Assembly (NCBI GenBank): GCA_017302775.1
Contig: JAFLDC010000136.1
Location: 1-7,155 of the forward strand
DNA: 7,155 bases
Origin: Sphingomonadales bacterium
GTDB lineage: Bacteria > Pseudomonadota > Alphaproteobacteria > Sphingomonadales > Sphingomonadaceae
Direction of reading: 5' to 3'
In this document: positions 6,237-7,155 of the stretch, one piece after another
Numbering within the stretch: the stretch's first letter is position 1
How the letters are laid out: every line of letters begins with the position of its first letter
The notes under the pieces: generated by a model
Seen by the model: the letters and a program-made list of their open reading frames with translations, nothing else
Told to the model about the DNA's origin: nothing
The model's database searches: none
Translations under genes and position numbers: made by a program

Positions 6237-6744
6237 GAGGGATTAGTCAGTCCGTCGGCACCCTAGAGCGCATTGGCCTGCAGTTTGGCGCACAGCGACG
6301 GTGCCTATCGCGAGGCCGACGATTTCCGGGAGGAGAGTCGTGGGGCGCATCGGGTTGTGTGCAAACGCAAACAGGACGGCCAAGGCCTCTGCTCGCGAGC
6401 CAGCAGTCGTGTCATCCCGCGGTTGCGAGCCTACGCATTGACGCACTCGCCGGTCGATGCCCATTGTTTGCAGAGATCCTTGGCCTCGGCGCTGCCCATT
6501 CGTTCGCGCCGCTCGGCCACAGATCGACTGTCACTGCAGTCCGTCGAGGCTTTGCCGCTCGACGAAGCCCAACGCCATTCGTGTCCGGTACCCAGCGGGG
6601 GCAGCGAATCCGGAGCACTCGCACGCACCTCCATCGGTGTGCGATTGGACATCTGCACACGGACAGCCACCATCAGGAGCAGCGTCGTGGCCCTCTCGGC
6701 GCCGCTCCCCGAGGCCACTGAGGGGGCAGTTCTTCGTCGCGAAA

Positions 6745-6764
6745 GACTTGACTAAGTCATAGTC
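6745..6764. repeat. GACT/AGTC dyad
   Basis: TGACT-A-AGTCA (6749-6759) is a perfect short palindrome, flanked by GACT (6745-6748) and AGTC (6761-6764), giving two nested half-site pairs with a one-base offset. It could be an operator. No confident gene is positioned to use it. Confidence 0.3.
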
Positions 6765-6924
6765 AGTGAACGTCCAGAGGTGACCACGTCATTACACCAT
6801 GCGCTCACCAGGGCAGGTGGCGACCGGCCGAGTTTCTTGACAGCCTCTGCGCCGGTGGAATGATCTGCCTCTACCATTACCAGGAGGCGGGCAGCCATGG
6901 CGGAGGGCCTGCGACCCGCAAGCC

Positions 6925-6964
6925 GCGTGCTTCGCACGCTGGCCAGCGACGTCTTGTCGACAAG
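6925..6964. repeat. Cluster of three palindromes downstream of groEL
   Basis: GCGTGC-TTC-GCACGC (6925-6939), CGCTGGCCAGCG (6937-6948, perfect 12-mer) and CTTGTCGACAAG (6953-6964, perfect 12-mer) follow each other within 40 bp, starting 37 bp beyond the groEL stop. On the groEL strand the GCGTGC-GAA-GCACGC stem could form in the mRNA 3' end, but no U tract follows, so a classical intrinsic terminator is not supported. Confidence 0.45.
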
Positions 6965-7000
6965 CAGGCCACCGCCATGCCGCTGCCGCGCACGCCGCTC

Positions 7001-7155
7001 TCAGTAGTCGGCGCCTCCGAAACCGCCGGCACCGGAAAGTGCGCTGTCGGCGCCTGCCGCGGGCTTGTCGTCTTGTGCCTCAGCCACGATGGCTTCAGTG
7101 GTGAGGATCAGGCTCGCCACCGAAGCCGCATTCTGCAACGCTGAGCGCGTCACCT
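7001..7155 (-). CDS. groEL: Chaperonin GroEL, C-terminal fragment (runs off the right edge)
   Basis: The last 50 codons of the 60-kDa chaperonin that folds proteins in the cytosol with GroES. The visible residues begin [19 protein letters not shown], then [12 protein letters not shown], which is the conserved end of the GroEL equatorial domain, and stop at TGA 7001-7003. The flexible tail is unusual: it reads [19 protein letters not shown] in place of the common GGM repeats, keeping Gly richness but no Met. This may mark a second groEL copy or a lineage variant. groES would be expected beyond the right edge. No typical terminator follows the stop. Confidence 0.93.
   Translation of the reverse strand, partial: VTRSALQNAASVASLILTTEAIVAEAQDDKPAAGADSALSGAGGFGGADY

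Larger units (their letters stand above)
6237..7000. other. Gene-poor gap between fadL-like gene and groEL
   Basis: No confident gene in these 764 bp. The most protein-like frame is minus 6718-6431 (95 codons from a GTG, ending DLCKQWASTGECVNA, fairly high GC3), but it has no ribosome-binding site, no clear domain and no recognised relative. A 48-codon minus frame from ATG 6898 (MAARLLVMVEADHSTG...) likewise lacks a ribosome-binding site. A plus frame 6273-6755 looks like an overlap shadow. The notable structure is a set of palindromes: one near 6745-6764 and three between 6925 and 6964. Confidence 0.5.

Noticed and set aside
6256..6318. GGCACC and GGTGCC arms after the fadL-like stop as a terminator
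   Set aside because: Only 6 bp pair across a loop of nearly 40 nt and no T tract follows.

Overview
This looks like a chromosomal stretch from a GC-rich Gram-negative bacterium, most likely a betaproteobacterium (a Rhodocyclaceae-like lineage is a guess). The basis is the outer-membrane FadL-type porin, a proteobacterial-style PrkA N-terminus behind a sigma-54 promoter, and an Sbp-type sulfate-binding protein. The window holds three complete genes, two genes cut by the window edges, one decayed transposase gene and roughly 2 kb of DNA with no convincing gene.

Layout from left to right. (1) 1-101, minus: first 33 codons of the serine protein kinase prkA. Upstream of it lie a near-consensus sigma-54 promoter (213-227) and a perfect palindrome (334-351) at an enhancer-like distance. 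(2) 352-943: no recognisable gene. (3) 944-2755 and 2793-3827, minus: a two-gene sulfate unit with the sulfate-binding protein first and a SulP/SLC26-type permease with a C-terminal STAS domain 37 nt behind it. A LysR-type box (3897-3911) and a plausible -35/-10 pair precede the unit. (4) 4242-4838, plus: a frameshifted and 3'-truncated DDE transposase relic, preceded by an 11-bp inverted repeat. (5) 4986-6236, plus: a FadL/OmpP1/TodX-family outer-membrane channel. (6) 6237-7000: no confident gene, several palindromes. (7) 7001-7155, minus: the last 50 codons of groEL, with a C-terminal tail lacking GGM repeats.

The most interesting biology is the sbp-sulP pair. Sbp-type proteins normally feed the CysTWA ABC transporter, but the partner here is a secondary SulP permease, no ABC subunit is present in the window, and the binding protein has an N-terminal hydrophobic segment that may act as an anchor. 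The order, spacing and upstream LysR-type box suggest a sulfur-regulated operon in which a periplasmic receptor may deliver sulfate, or a related oxyanion, to a SulP transporter. That coupling is inference. The prkA control region is a second coherent story: sigma-54 promoter plus remote palindrome implies control by an enhancer-binding activator, in line with nitrogen-stress control reported for the E. coli homologue yeaG.
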